Shown here: positions 28,917-40,505 of the stretch, piece by piece
Layout: each line of letters begins with the position of its first letter
Numbering within the stretch: position 1 is the stretch's first letter
Assembly (NCBI RefSeq): GCF_019048525.1
Contig: NZ_CP077369.1
Location: 1,550,001 to 1,614,000 of the forward strand
DNA: 64,000 nucleotides
Direction of reading: 5' to 3'
Source of the DNA: Acinetobacter lwoffii
GTDB taxonomy: Bacteria; Pseudomonadota; Gammaproteobacteria; Pseudomonadales; Moraxellaceae
Notes under the pieces: generated by a model
Databases searched by the model: none
What the model was told of the DNA's origin: nothing
Seen by the model: only the letters and a program-made list of their open reading frames with translations
Translations under genes and position numbers: made by a program

Positions 28917-29570
28917 ATGCGTGCACTAGTCATTTCAGCAGCTGTAGCAGGGGCCGTAGCACTTACAGGTTGTCAATCAACTGGTAATAACATCGGTGGT
29001 GTGGAATATGATAAAGCTGCTCTAGGTACTTTAAGTGGTGCTGCAGCAGGTTACGGTGTTTCTAAAGGCAATGCGAATACCAGCCGTCAAAATAACCGTG
29101 CAGCAGCGATTGGTGCTGTTGTTGGTGGTGCAGCGGGTGTGTATCTTGATAACAAAGAGAAAAAATTACGTCAAGCAACAGCGGGTACGGGCGTAGACGT
29201 TAACCGTAATGCAGATGGTTCGATTAACCTTGTGATGCCAGGCAGCATTACATTTGATACCAACAAATCAAATATCAAACCAAACTTCTATGGCACTTTA
29301 AACAAAGTGGCGCAAGTATTAACTGAAGATAACAAGAGCGGTATCCTTGTAACTGGTTATACAGACAGCACGGGTAATGACTCAATTAACTTGCCATTGT
29401 CTCAAGCACGCGCAAACTCTGTAGCGACTTACTTGGCAGGCCAAGGTGTTTCACGTACACGTATTAATGCTCAAGGTTTAGGTTCAGCGAACCCAATTGC
29501 AGACAATACAACTGCCGCAGGTAAAGAGCAAAACCGTCGTGTAGAAATCGCGGTATATGCAGTTCAATAA
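28917..29570 (+). CDS. OmpA-family lipoprotein with glycine zipper
   Basis: 217 residues. Signal peptide with lipobox LTGC (Cys19), a glycine-zipper region (about 36-80, GTLSGAAAGYGVSKG and AIGAVVGGAAGVYLD) and a C-terminal OmpA peptidoglycan-binding domain (about 105-215, with the conserved NLPLSQARANSVATYL and NRRVEI). It resembles YiaD-type outer-membrane lipoproteins that link the outer membrane to peptidoglycan. AAGGAG precedes the ATG. Monocistronic. Confidence 0.88.
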   Translation: MRALVISAAVAGAVALTGCQSTGNNIGGVEYDKAALGTLSGAAAGYGVSKGNANTSRQNNRAAAIGAVVGGAAGVYLDNKEKKLRQATAGTGVDVNRNADGSINLVMPGSITFDTNKSNIKPNFYGTLNKVAQVLTEDNKSGILVTGYTDSTGNDSINLPLSQARANSVATYLAGQGVSRTRINAQGLGSANPIADNTTAAGKEQNRRVEIAVYAVQ

Positions 29571-29586
29571 TTCTTGAACGCTTAAG

Positions 29587-29613
29587 AAAAAACCACCTTC
29601 GGGTGGTTTTTTT
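29587..29613 (+). terminator. Terminator after the OmpA-like lipoprotein gene
   Basis: AAAAAACCACC/GGTGGTTTTTTT stem with a TTCG tetraloop. Confidence 0.93.
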
Positions 29614-29707
29614 ATATCTGAATATTGATCTGATTAATCGTATTTTAAATTAGGCAACTGACGCAGAGATGACTATAATCGGAGCCGAATCTAGAAGAGG
29701 AAGCCAT

Positions 29708-31747
29708 ATGTCACTCGCCAGTCAGTTAAATGACAAGCAACTTGAAGCCATGAAATACACTCAAGGACCCTTGTTAGTACTTGCAGGAGCGGGTTCAGGC
29801 AAGACTTCAGTGATCACGCGAAAAATCGCGTATTTAGTCAAGCATTGCGGGATTCCCGCACATCGTATTACTGCGATGACTTTTACCAACAAGGCAGCAC
29901 GTGAGATGAAAGAGCGTGTCAGCAAATTGTTGACGCGTGAAGAAAGTAAAGGCGTTTCAGTTTCGACCTTCCATACTTTTGGCCTGAATATGCTGCGCCT
30001 GGAGTTGAAACATACCCCACTGAAAAATAATTTCTCGATTCTGGATGCTGACGACTGTAAACGCATTCTGATGGATCTGATGCAGCGTGACAATTTATCC
30101 GGTGCAGAAAGCAAAGAACTGATTGCCAAAGCCATGAAAATGATCTCGGACTGGAAAAATGATCTGATTCCACCCGAGCAGGCACATACTACCTGTGAAA
30201 CTGCCGAAGATGTGCAGTTTGCGCATTTATATCAATTATATGAACGTAATTTACGCGCTTATAACGCCGTGGATTTTGATGACCTGATTGTGATGCCGAC
30301 GCGCTTGTTGCAGGAAAATGCTGAAGTCCGTGACAAATGGCAAAACCGGGTACGTTATTTGCTGGTGGATGAATATCAGGATACCAACACAGCACAGTAT
30401 ATTCTGGTGAAATTACTGGTTGGTGTGATGGGACAGTTCACCGCCGTAGGCGATGATGATCAGTCGATTTATGCCTGGCGTGGGGCTAAACCGGAAAATA
30501 TGGCTTTGTTGCAGCAGGATTTTCCTAATCTGAAAGTGATCAAACTGGAACAGAATTATCGTTCGACCAGTCGTATTCTCAAAGCAGCCAACACCGTGAT
30601 TGGTAATAATCCGCATATTTTTGATAAAAAACTCTGGTCGGACAAAGGCCATGGTGAAGTGATCCGTGTGATTACCTGCCGCAATGATGATGACGAAGCA
30701 GAACGCGTGGTCAAAGACCTGATCACGCATAAATTGATGAACGGTAAAAGCTGGAAAGATTATGCGGTGTTGTACCGCGGCAATTTCCAGGCGCGTATCT
30801 TAGAAACCCATCTACGTCAGATGCAGATTCCGTATAAATTATCTGGCGGACAGTCCTTCTTCGCACGTGCCGAAATCAAGGACATGATGAGCTATTTACG
30901 CTTGATCATTAACCCTGAAGATGACAGTGCATTTTTACGAATTATCAATACGCCAAAAAGGGCAATTGGTCCGGTAACGCTGGAAAAGCTCGGTCTATTT
31001 GCTCAGGAAAATAATCTGTCGCTTCTGGCTGCGGCTGCGGATCAGCGTCTGACCATGGCGATTCCGAAAAAGGCCACGACTCAATTGGCTGAGTTTGCCG
31101 ATTTTATTGAGGGTTTTACCCGCAATTTACTGGATGATGATGAACCAGTGCCAATTATCCGCCAGATGATGATTGAAGCCGGTTATATCGATTACATCAA
31201 GGAAACTGCAGCCACACCAGCGCAGGAAAAGACCAAGCTCGACAATATCGAAGTGCTCTATAGCAGCATTCAAAGCCTGATTAACCGCGCTGAAGATGTT
31301 GATGAAAAAAATATTGAAAGTGTGATTCGTAAAATGGTGCTGCTGGACATGCTCGAGCAGCAGCAGGAAGAAGAGGACACCGATAAAGTCAATTTATTGA
31401 CTTTGCATGCGTCTAAAGGTCTGGAATTTCCTTATGTCTATCTGATCGGGCTGGAAGAAGAAATTCTGCCACATAAAAACTCGATCGCTGCAGAAACGGT
31501 CGAAGAGGAACGCCGTCTGATGTATGTGGGGATTACCCGTGCACGTCAGGGACTGACCATTACTCTGGCAGAACAGCGCAAGGCCGGTGGGCAGATGAAG
31601 CAAATGACCCCAAGCCGTTTCCTGGATGAATTACCAGAAGATGAGCTGGAATGGTTAGGCCGCAAGAAAAAGCTGGCCGGTAACATCGATCCAAAATTAC
31701 AAGCCCAACATTATCTTGATAATTTGCGTAATCTTATCAAACGATAA
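29708..31747 (+). CDS. rep: ATP-dependent DNA helicase Rep
   Basis: 679-residue UvrD/Rep superfamily 1A helicase that removes protein blocks ahead of the replication fork. Motifs: Walker A AGAGSGKTSVI (about 26), VDEYQDTN, GDDDQSIYAWRGA, LEQNYRST and the C-terminal VGITRARQGL. Length and motif spacing fit Rep rather than UvrD. The ATG at 29708 starts MSLASQLNDKQLEAMKY; 13 extra upstream residues are not family-like. dut follows 47 bp on. Confidence 0.93.
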   Translation: MSLASQLNDKQLEAMKYTQGPLLVLAGAGSGKTSVITRKIAYLVKHCGIPAHRITAMTFTNKAAREMKERVSKLLTREESKGVSVSTFHTFGLNMLRLELKHTPLKNNFSILDADDCKRILMDLMQRDNLSGAESKELIAKAMKMISDWKNDLIPPEQAHTTCETAEDVQFAHLYQLYERNLRAYNAVDFDDLIVMPTRLLQENAEVRDKWQNRVRYLLVDEYQDTNTAQYILVKLLVGVMGQFTAVGDDDQSIYAWRGAKPENMALLQQDFPNLKVIKLEQNYRSTSRILKAANTVIGNNPHIFDKKLWSDKGHGEVIRVITCRNDDDEAERVVKDLITHKLMNGKSWKDYAVLYRGNFQARILETHLRQMQIPYKLSGGQSFFARAEIKDMMSYLRLIINPEDDSAFLRIINTPKRAIGPVTLEKLGLFAQENNLSLLAAAADQRLTMAIPKKATTQLAEFADFIEGFTRNLLDDDEPVPIIRQMMIEAGYIDYIKETAATPAQEKTKLDNIEVLYSSIQSLINRAEDVDEKNIESVIRKMVLLDMLEQQQEEEDTDKVNLLTLHASKGLEFPYVYLIGLEEEILPHKNSIAAETVEEERRLMYVGITRARQGLTITLAEQRKAGGQMKQMTPSRFLDELPEDELEWLGRKKKLAGNIDPKLQAQHYLDNLRNLIKR

Positions 31748-31794
31748 GGTACAAGACTTGCTCTTATTTTAAATGAAACAACAGGAATGAATAC

Positions 31795-32247
31795 ATGAAA
31801 GTTCAGGTGAAAGTCCTTGACTCGCGTCTTGGTCAGGAATGGCCATTACCGACTTATGCTACGACAGGTTCAGCGGGGCTGGATTTGCGTGCGTGTGTTG
31901 CAGAAACCACAATCATTGAACCAGGCCAAACGGTTTTGGTAAAAACTGGTTTAGCAATCTATATTGAAGATCCTGCATTTGCTGGTCTGATCTTGCCACG
32001 TTCGGGTTTGGGCCATAAACATGGGATCGTGTTGGGTAACCTGGTCGGTTTAATTGATTCTGATTATCAGGGTGAATTGATGGTATCCGTTTGGAACCGT
32101 AGTCAGACGGCATTCAGCTTAGAGCCAGGTGAACGTTTGGCGCAGTATGTGTTGGTTCCTGTGGTACAAGCTGAATTCGATCTGGTGAATGAATTCGAAG
32201 CGACTGAACGCGGTGCTGGCGGTTTTGGTCATACGGGTAAAAACTAA
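31795..32247 (+). CDS. dut: dUTP diphosphatase
   Basis: 150-residue trimeric dUTPase that hydrolyses dUTP to dUMP. All five motifs are seen: [40 protein letters not shown] and the C-terminal [10 protein letters not shown] arm. The gene order dut-algC-argB is as in Pseudomonas, but here a terminator and about 340 bp separate dut from the next gene. Confidence 0.96.
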   Translation: MKVQVKVLDSRLGQEWPLPTYATTGSAGLDLRACVAETTIIEPGQTVLVKTGLAIYIEDPAFAGLILPRSGLGHKHGIVLGNLVGLIDSDYQGELMVSVWNRSQTAFSLEPGERLAQYVLVPVVQAEFDLVNEFEATERGAGGFGHTGKN

Positions 32248-32255
32248 GTTTTAAT

Positions 32256-32294
32256 AATGGCTTACATTCATTAACTGGATGTAAGCCATTTTTA
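32256..32294 (+). terminator. Terminator after dut
   Basis: Twelve-base-pair stem AATGGCTTACAT/ATGTAAGCCATT followed by TTTTA. Confidence 0.85.
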
Positions 32295-32633
32295 GTTGAT
32301 TAGATTAAATATTAAAAAAAATGAGTTGGTTGAAATATATTTAAAAAATAAAACCTTATTTTTCGGCCAAGTAGAATTATTTAAATCTAAAATTTATGTA
32401 ATGATCAAATGTCTAATTAGATGAAACTCAAAATAAATATAATTGAATAATCATTGTTTAATTACAAGAACCCTATAATTCTAAAGTTGTAGATTATATT
32501 TTTATAATTGATTGTTACATTGAAATCGTTTAAAAATAGCAGGTCTTAAAACAAAAACAAATGTTTAAAGTCATTATGATGAAATCATCATTTTAAATCT
32601 CCTTATTTTAACGAATAGTGAAAAGACAGTTTT
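32295..32633. other. AT-rich intergenic region before algC
   Basis: No ORF or RNA gene recognised. Very AT-rich, with a small inverted repeat ATGATG/CATCAT near 32575-32595 just ahead of algC that could be a regulatory site. The algC promoter presumably lies here, but no convincing -35/-10 pair was picked out. Confidence 0.4.
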
Positions 32634-34971
<2,338 letters not shown>

Positions 34972-34984
34972 TCCATTTTTTGCC

Positions 34985-35013
34985 AAAAAGAGTCTCAATA
35001 GAGGCTCTTTTTT
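34985..35013 (+). terminator. Terminator after argB
   Basis: AAAGAG.CTC/GAG.CTCTTT stem around AATA with a T run. Confidence 0.75.
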
Positions 35014-35102
35014 ATTTGAGGTTATCATAGTCAGATATTTGAAATGACAGGGACAGTCATGCACAATAAGCTTCTAAGTAAATAGAGAGCTGAAACCAGA
35101 CC

Positions 35103-35951
35103 ATGTGCCAACTGCTCGGAATGAATTGTGCCACCCCGACGGATATTACTTTTTCCTTCCGCGGATTTTCCCAGCGGGCGGGCATTACCTCTGATCATGC
35201 GGATGGTTTCGGGATTGCTTTTTTTGAAGATAAAGCCTGCCGTCTGTTTGTTGATAACCAGTCTGCGGTTGAGTCGCCGATTGCCGAGCTGGTGCGTAAT
35301 TATCCGATCAAATCACGTAATGTGATTGCCCATATCCGTAAAGCCACTCAAGGCAAAATTAATCTGGAAAACTCGCATCCTTTTAGCCGTGAACTTTGGG
35401 GGCGGCAGTGGATTTTTGCCCATAATGGCGATTTGCATGATTATTTTCCTGAACTGTCAGGGCGCTTTACCCCAGTCGGCAATACCGACAGTGAGCGTGC
35501 CTTCTGCTATCTGCTCGATCAACTGGTGAAACGCTTTGGCTATCATGAGCCGAAACTGGATCAGGTTTTCGATCTTCTAGCTGAAATTTCACCTGCAATT
35601 GCCGAGCATGGCACCTTTAATTTCTGCCTTTCGAATGGTCAGGCGCTGTTTAGCTATGCGATTACCAAACTCCACTGGCTAGTACGTGAATACCCGTTTA
35701 GACCGGCTCAGCTGATTGATATTGACGTCGAAGTGGACTTTAGTCAGGTTACGACCCCTGAAGATCGCGTGGCAGTGATTACTACCGAACCATTGACCCA
35801 GAATGAAGAATGGACTGCTTTCCAGCCGGGTGAAATGATCCTGTTTCAGCATGGGGAAAAAGTGCGTTCTCAGTTGACGCATGTGGATCGTCTGGAACGT
35901 GAGCGTCTTGATCCTTCCTTAAAACGCATCACGCGAGCTGATCAATATTGA
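35103..35951 (+). CDS. Class II glutamine amidotransferase, YafJ-like
   Basis: 282-residue Ntn-hydrolase domain protein. The N-terminal nucleophile is Cys2 (MCQLLGMN), exposed after Met removal; further family elements are ITSDHADGFGIAFFED, VIAHIRKATQGKI (about 78-90), HPFSRELWGRQWIFAHNGDL and GNTDSERAF. The acceptor substrate of YafJ-type enzymes is unknown. It stands alone with its own terminator. Confidence 0.88.
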   Translation: MCQLLGMNCATPTDITFSFRGFSQRAGITSDHADGFGIAFFEDKACRLFVDNQSAVESPIAELVRNYPIKSRNVIAHIRKATQGKINLENSHPFSRELWGRQWIFAHNGDLHDYFPELSGRFTPVGNTDSERAFCYLLDQLVKRFGYHEPKLDQVFDLLAEISPAIAEHGTFNFCLSNGQALFSYAITKLHWLVREYPFRPAQLIDIDVEVDFSQVTTPEDRVAVITTEPLTQNEEWTAFQPGEMILFQHGEKVRSQLTHVDRLERERLDPSLKRITRADQY

Positions 35952-35964
35952 AATGCGATTAAAG

Positions 35965-35989
35965 ACGGAGTTTAAACTCCGTTTTTTTA
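35965..35989 (+). terminator. Terminator after the YafJ-like gene
   Basis: Perfect 18-bp palindrome ACGGAGTTTAAACTCCGT followed by seven T. Confidence 0.88.
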
Positions 35990-36108
35990 TATTTAAAAAA
36001 TAAGAAAAAATCTAAGAATAAATAAAGGTTTATTGCGGATTTTGGTTAATTAATATCTTAGCCTTTTACTCAGGATAAATTATTTTTAATTATATATAAC
36101 AGAAACTT

Positions 36109-36160
36109 AAAATGAAAAAGCCGGATTTAGGCGGAAAGCCGACTAATTTGCTTCATTTTT
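36109..36160 (+). promoter_or_regulatory. Structured element upstream of bacteriohemerythrin
   Basis: Closing stem AAAATGAA/TTCATTTT (36109-36116 and 36152-36159) around a GC-rich centre containing overlapping short pairings (GCC..GGC, CGG..CCG), then T-rich sequence. Isolated GC in very AT-rich DNA. It may be a terminator, an antiterminator or a 5' UTR element; it matches no riboswitch class that I recognise. Confidence 0.35.
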
Positions 36161-36226
36161 ATTTGAATCAATACGCTATATGCTCATTTTCACGTTATAA
36201 GTCCTTAATATTTATAGGTGGTCGTA

Positions 36227-36682
36227 ATGAAAATGAAATGGGTCCCAGACTATAATACTGGTATCGATGTGATTGACGATCAGCACAAACGAATTCTCGA
36301 TTATATCAACGAAATTGATGGAATCGATGCCAATACCGAACGTGCCCGTATTAAACAGATTCTTGACAATATTATTGATTATACCCAGTCGCATTTCACC
36401 TTTGAGGAATCTCTTCAGGAAGAAGCCGGCTATAAATATCGGGTACCGCATAAACGTGTGCATGACCTGTTTATTAAGAAAATTGAATCATATCGTGACC
36501 GTTTTGAACTGGGGCAGTCGATTGAACATGAACTGCACGAAGTATTATCGAAATGGCTGATTAACCATATCCAGCACGATGACGCCGATTATGTCGGTGC
36601 CGTGAAAGAAAATATGATGGGGATCATCAAGGAAAAAGAAAAGAAAACCGGTAAAAACTGGTTCGCTCGGTTTTTCTCATAA
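36227..36682 (+). CDS. Bacteriohemerythrin
   Basis: 151-residue four-helix protein with a hemerythrin di-iron oxygen-binding site. Ligand pattern: N-terminal MKWVPDYNTGIDVIDDQHK, HFTFEESLQEEAGY (about 57-70), HKRVH (about 75-79) and C-terminal NHIQHDDADY. Likely roles are oxygen or NO sensing, storage or delivery. The ATG at 36227 is preferred over the GTG three codons upstream because AGGTGG precedes it. Monocistronic, with the structured element at 36109-36160 upstream. Confidence 0.88.
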   Translation: MKMKWVPDYNTGIDVIDDQHKRILDYINEIDGIDANTERARIKQILDNIIDYTQSHFTFEESLQEEAGYKYRVPHKRVHDLFIKKIESYRDRFELGQSIEHELHEVLSKWLINHIQHDDADYVGAVKENMMGIIKEKEKKTGKNWFARFFS

Positions 36683-36825
36683 TAAAATATCTAAAGAGAT
36701 AACAAGAATTACAATTTAATTATAATTTTGGCGCAGCAAATCACTGTCATGGTGGTTTGCTTTTTGTTTTTGATTTTCACCGCTTCACAAGGCAAAATAG
36801 CGCTAGATTTTTATAGGAATGCATC

Positions 36826-37905
36826 ATGCAGGACAATGCTATGTCAAAATGGTTATCGCCGCTGATGGCTTTCTGTTTATCGTTTATTATCATCGCGACG
36901 CTCGCACCGATAACCGGTATCCAGATTGATCGTCAGCTGGATTTCTGGATGCTCTGGTTAGCCACCATGCTGATTCTGGCACTTCCAGTCTGCTACTTGG
37001 AAATTGCTTTGGCCAAGCGCTCTAGAACAACGCCATTACAGGCGCTGTCAACGCTGACCCGTGAAGCGGATGCGTCACAGAAATGGCGTATTGTCGGCTG
37101 GTTAAGTGTGATTTTTATTCCGTTTCTGGCAGGTGCAATGCTGAACAATGCCAGTAATGTTCTGGCGGTTGCTGCACTTGATCTTGCACCGAACCTTTTG
37201 TTGATCGGATTGACAATAGTAGCGTTGGCCCTGTCACTGCTACCGCGTCAAATTTTATTGGCTGTTACAACGATTGGGGTGCTCGCATCTCTGGTTCTGG
37301 CCAATATAATGGGAACTGCACTACCTGCATGGCAAGTCACGCCAGTCGAATTCTCGGAATGGGGCAATGCCACGGTATTAGCGCTGGTGGCAAGTGGTCT
37401 GGGCATGGGCTTGTACTGGCAGTCTAGCCTGAGCGCTGTACAACAACAGGATGTCGCCAGCAAGACGGTATTGCCGATCTGGATTGCGCAGCTCGTTGCT
37501 GTCATTGCATTTGCTTTCTTTGCTGTGCAAGCGCAAATCCCTGCATTCACCTTGGTCGCAGCGATGGTGGCAGCTGCCGCATTAATTTTGCAAATGGCAC
37601 GTGAACAGTTACAGCAACGTCAGCTTCATCCTGCGATTCAATGGGCGATTGTGGCGGCGGTTACGCTGATCTGGGCTATTCCAAATCTAAGCCCAATTTT
37701 CAATGTGGTCTTGCTCGTCTGGGGCTTATTGATTTGTTTGATCTATGCATTATTTGCCGGCTGGATCATGAAGATCAGTCATTTGCGTAAATCAATGAAT
37801 TTCAGCTCTGAAGCGTTTTATAACATCTGGCGTATTGCAGTACGTGTAGTGTTACCGGTCGGGATTATTCTGGCAATCATTGCTGTCTTAGGACAATTCA
37901 TCTGA
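36826..37905 (+). CDS. NSS-like membrane transporter homologue, atypical
   Basis: 359 residues and about 10-11 membrane helices. Two parts read like sodium:neurotransmitter symporters: LILALPVCYLEIALAKRSR (about 50-68; the end of helix 2) and the C terminus SEAFYNIWRIAVRVVLPVG. The family's helix 1 sodium/substrate motif (GxGNxWRFP) is absent and the protein is about 80-100 residues short, so transport activity is uncertain. AGGAA lies 7 bp before ATG 36826. Its stop overlaps the rnfH start by one base (TGATG). Confidence 0.6.
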   Translation: MQDNAMSKWLSPLMAFCLSFIIIATLAPITGIQIDRQLDFWMLWLATMLILALPVCYLEIALAKRSRTTPLQALSTLTREADASQKWRIVGWLSVIFIPFLAGAMLNNASNVLAVAALDLAPNLLLIGLTIVALALSLLPRQILLAVTTIGVLASLVLANIMGTALPAWQVTPVEFSEWGNATVLALVASGLGMGLYWQSSLSAVQQQDVASKTVLPIWIAQLVAVIAFAFFAVQAQIPAFTLVAAMVAAAALILQMAREQLQQRQLHPAIQWAIVAAVTLIWAIPNLSPIFNVVLLVWGLLICLIYALFAGWIMKISHLRKSMNFSSEAFYNIWRIAVRVVLPVGIILAIIAVLGQFI

Positions 37906-38237
37906 TGAGTGAGGCGATGATCTGGGTGGCGTATGCGACGCCAGAAAAACAATTTCATCTAGCCGTGCCATTTCAGTCCGGCATGACAGCATTGGATGCG
38001 ATTGAGCAAAGTGGAATCCGTGAGCAGGTCGAATTGCCTGAACCGTTATCTCTGGGCATTTTTGGCGTGCGCTTGCAAGATCATCAGCAGCAACTGGCAG
38101 CAGGTGATCGGGTGGAAATTTATCGGCCACTGACCATCAATCCTAAAGACATCCGACGTAAACGCGCCGAGAAAAATCCTGTGGGTCGTTATGCCAGAGG
38201 CAATCTTTTAAGAAAGCTGAAACCATCTTCCGAATAG
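37905..38237 (+). CDS. rnfH: RnfH-family ubiquitin-like protein
   Basis: 110-residue beta-grasp protein of the RnfH family. Seen: IWVAYATPEKQFHLAVPF, LGIFGVRL and the family end GDRVEIYRPLTINPKDIRRKRA. The biochemical role is unsettled; in many gammaproteobacteria the gene lies beside bamE and fur exactly as here. Translationally coupled to the NSS-like gene upstream. Confidence 0.9.
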   Translation: MSEAMIWVAYATPEKQFHLAVPFQSGMTALDAIEQSGIREQVELPEPLSLGIFGVRLQDHQQQLAAGDRVEIYRPLTINPKDIRRKRAEKNPVGRYARGNLLRKLKPSSE

Positions 38238-38293
38238 AAAGCGGCTTGAATGAGCAGTAGCCTCAATGATCTGCTCAATCAATCAGCTTAATC

Positions 38294-38325
38294 AAAAAAG
38301 CCCCTGATGATTCAGGGGCTTTTTC
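38294..38325. terminator. Bidirectional terminator between rnfH and bamE
   Basis: AAAAAAGCCCCTGA/TCAGGGGCTTTTT stem with TGAT loop. Confidence 0.92.
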
Positions 38326-38337
38326 ATGAGAAACCGA

Positions 38338-38736
38338 CTATAGTGGAGGAGCATTTAAAATTGCTTCTTTTGATCCTGGTAAGCCAGGTTGAGATTCTGG
38401 AATTGTATCCAGACCTTCAACGCGTTCCACGATACCAGACTGGTTAAAGTAGATTTTCAAATGCTGGCCTTGGGCTGCCGGGATCTTGGCTTTTTTAGCG
38501 TAGGTTCCTGGGGTATAGTTATAGATGTAGTCCCAACGTAAAGGATTCAGTGGATCGCTTACTGTTGGACTGCCCAGTAAGAAACGCACCTGTTGATGGC
38601 TCATTCCCACCTGAATTTTAGCGGCTTGTGCTTGGGTTAAAGGGGTTCCTTGTGGAATATCTACTTTATAAACACCTAATGTCGAACAGCCGACGAGCAA
38701 TGAAGTGACGAATAACGTCAACATGATTTTTTGCAT
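38338..38736 (-). CDS. bamE: Outer membrane assembly lipoprotein BamE
   Basis: 132-residue SmpA/OmlA-family lipoprotein of the BAM complex, which inserts beta-barrels into the outer membrane. Lipobox LVGC (Cys17), then the BamE fold with VGMSHQQVRFLLGSPTVSDP and RWDYIYNY, and a long Pro-rich tail. Divergent from fur over 112 bp, the conserved arrangement. Confidence 0.93.
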   Translation of the reverse strand: MQKIMLTLFVTSLLVGCSTLGVYKVDIPQGTPLTQAQAAKIQVGMSHQQVRFLLGSPTVSDPLNPLRWDYIYNYTPGTYAKKAKIPAAQGQHLKIYFNQSGIVERVEGLDTIPESQPGLPGSKEAILNAPPL

Positions 38737-38848
38737 TTTGCTAAACTATCCCAAATTAATTATGATGCATTTGATCCAAGGATAGATCATACTGCATCTA
38801 AACTTTGTTGCATATTCCAACTTTGATTTTGTTGAGAGACCTTTTTAC

Positions 38849-39286
38849 ATGACTATTTCAAACCAAGATTTACGAAAAGCTGGACTGAAAGTTACCCTTC
38901 CACGAATTAAAATATTAGAATTACTAGAAAATTCAAAACAACATCATTTAAGTGCGGAAGATATTTACAAGACTTTACTCGATCAGGGCGAAGATGTAGG
39001 TTTAGCAACTGTGTATCGTGTGTTAACGCAATTTGAAGCAGCGGGCATCATCGAACGTCATAATTTTGAAAATAATCATTCCGTTTTCGAGATCATGCAG
39101 GAAGATCACCACGATCACCTGGTCTGTTTGAATTGCAGCAAAGTCGTTGAATTCATCAATGATACGATTGAAAAAGAGCAGCATGATGTTGCTGAAAAAT
39201 TTGGTTTTGAATTAACCGGTCACTCTCTGAATCTGTATGGCTACTGCGATGCGCCGGCCTGTCAGGAAGTGTTTCGTAAAAAATAA
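38849..39286 (+). CDS. fur: Ferric uptake regulator
   Basis: 145-residue iron-responsive repressor. N-terminal winged helix (LRKAGLKVTLPRIKILELLE; AEDIYKTLLDQGEDVGLATVYRVL-type recognition region), the metal-binding EDHHDHLVCLNC segment (about 88-99) and a second Cys pair near the C terminus (YGYCDAPACQ). No clear Fur box was identified in its upstream region. Confidence 0.96.
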   Translation: MTISNQDLRKAGLKVTLPRIKILELLENSKQHHLSAEDIYKTLLDQGEDVGLATVYRVLTQFEAAGIIERHNFENNHSVFEIMQEDHHDHLVCLNCSKVVEFINDTIEKEQHDVAEKFGFELTGHSLNLYGYCDAPACQEVFRKK

Positions 39287-39305
39287 TTTGCACTCCGGTT
39301 GAAAC

Positions 39306-39338
39306 AAAAAAACAGGCTTCTTGAAGCCTGTTTTTTTT
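39306..39338. terminator. Bidirectional terminator between fur and pilU
   Basis: AAAAAAACAGGCTTC/GAAGCCTGTTTTTTTT stem with a two-base loop. Confidence 0.92.
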
Positions 39339-39353
39339 ATGCCTTCAAGATGA

Positions 39354-40475
39354 TCAGGACTGACCATCAAAGGTAATGTTGGAATGCGCACGTAATAAGT
39401 GACTACCACCTTCTTCTGACAGCTTGATTTGCAGACGCAGGTCGTTTGGTGAATCTGCATGTTTCAGTGCATCTTTATAGCTGATCTGTTTGGCTTTATA
39501 CAGATCATACAGCGCCTGATCGAAGGTCTGCATGCCCAGTTCACGGGAACGCTTCATCAGATCCTTGATCTCATGCACATCACCTTTACGAATCAAGTCG
39601 GCAATCAGTGGTGAGTTAATCAGAATCTCAATCGCTGCACGGCGACCATTACCATCGATGGTTGGAATCAGTTGCTGTGCCACAATGGCTTTCATGTTCA
39701 GGGACAAGTCCATGAACAGCTGATTATGTCGGTCTGCTTCGAAGAAATGGATAATCCGGTCAATCGCCTGGTTGGCGTTGTTGGCGTGCAGGGTAGCAAA
39801 GACCAGATGACCGGTTTCGGCAAAGGCAATCGCATAATCCATGGTTTCACGTGAACGGATCTCACCGATCAGAATCACGTCTGGTGCCTGACGCAGGGTA
39901 TTTTTCAGGGCAATTTCAAATGAATCCGTATCGATGCCGACTTCACGCTGGGTGATAATACAGCCCTTATGCTGGTGAATAAATTCGATCGGATCTTCAA
40001 TGGTAATGATATGACCTTTGGAATTTTCATTACGATAACCGACCAAAGACGCCAGCGAGGTTGATTTACCGGTACCCGTTGCCCCGACAAAAATAATGAT
40101 GCCACGTTTGGTCATCGCCAGTTCTTTTAGAATCGGCGGTAACTTGAGTTCATCCATCGTGGGAATAACAGTTTCAATCCGACGCAGCACCATCCCCGGT
40201 TGATCGCGTTGCTGAAAAGCACTGACACGGAAGCGGGCACTTTTATCCGGCGTGCTGATGGCAAAGTTACATTCACGACTGTCAGCAAATTCTTTACGCT
40301 GCTTTTCGGTCATGATGGAATGGAGCAGTTGTCCTACTGCCGCACCGGGTAATTTTACTGAGCCAATCGGTAAAATCTGCCCATTAATCTTGATGGACGG
40401 TTCGACATCGGCAGTAATGAACAGATCCGATGCTTTTTTCTCCACCATATAATCGAGTAAGCCGTTAAAATCCAT
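39354..40475 (-). CDS. pilU: Type IV pilus retraction ATPase PilU
   Basis: 373-residue hexameric ATPase assisting pilus retraction. Walker A GATGTGKSTSL (about 128-138), Asp box, Walker B VILIGEIRSRETM and the His box HLVFATLHANNA. Longer than PilT at the C terminus and lacking the PilT AIRNLIRE motif, which marks it as PilU. The ATG at 40475 (MDFNGLLDYMV) is chosen over a TTG five codons upstream. 30 bp downstream of pilT. Confidence 0.93.
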   Translation of the reverse strand: MDFNGLLDYMVEKKASDLFITADVEPSIKINGQILPIGSVKLPGAAVGQLLHSIMTEKQRKEFADSRECNFAISTPDKSARFRVSAFQQRDQPGMVLRRIETVIPTMDELKLPPILKELAMTKRGIIIFVGATGTGKSTSLASLVGYRNENSKGHIITIEDPIEFIHQHKGCIITQREVGIDTDSFEIALKNTLRQAPDVILIGEIRSRETMDYAIAFAETGHLVFATLHANNANQAIDRIIHFFEADRHNQLFMDLSLNMKAIVAQQLIPTIDGNGRRAAIEILINSPLIADLIRKGDVHEIKDLMKRSRELGMQTFDQALYDLYKAKQISYKDALKHADSPNDLRLQIKLSEEGGSHLLRAHSNITFDGQS

Positions 40476-40505
40476 GTATATAAACCCCAATACAATTCAA
40501 TTTTT

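Noticed and set aside
35965..35982. Perfect 18-bp palindrome as an operator
   Set aside because: It is followed by a T run directly after a stop codon, so a terminator explains it.
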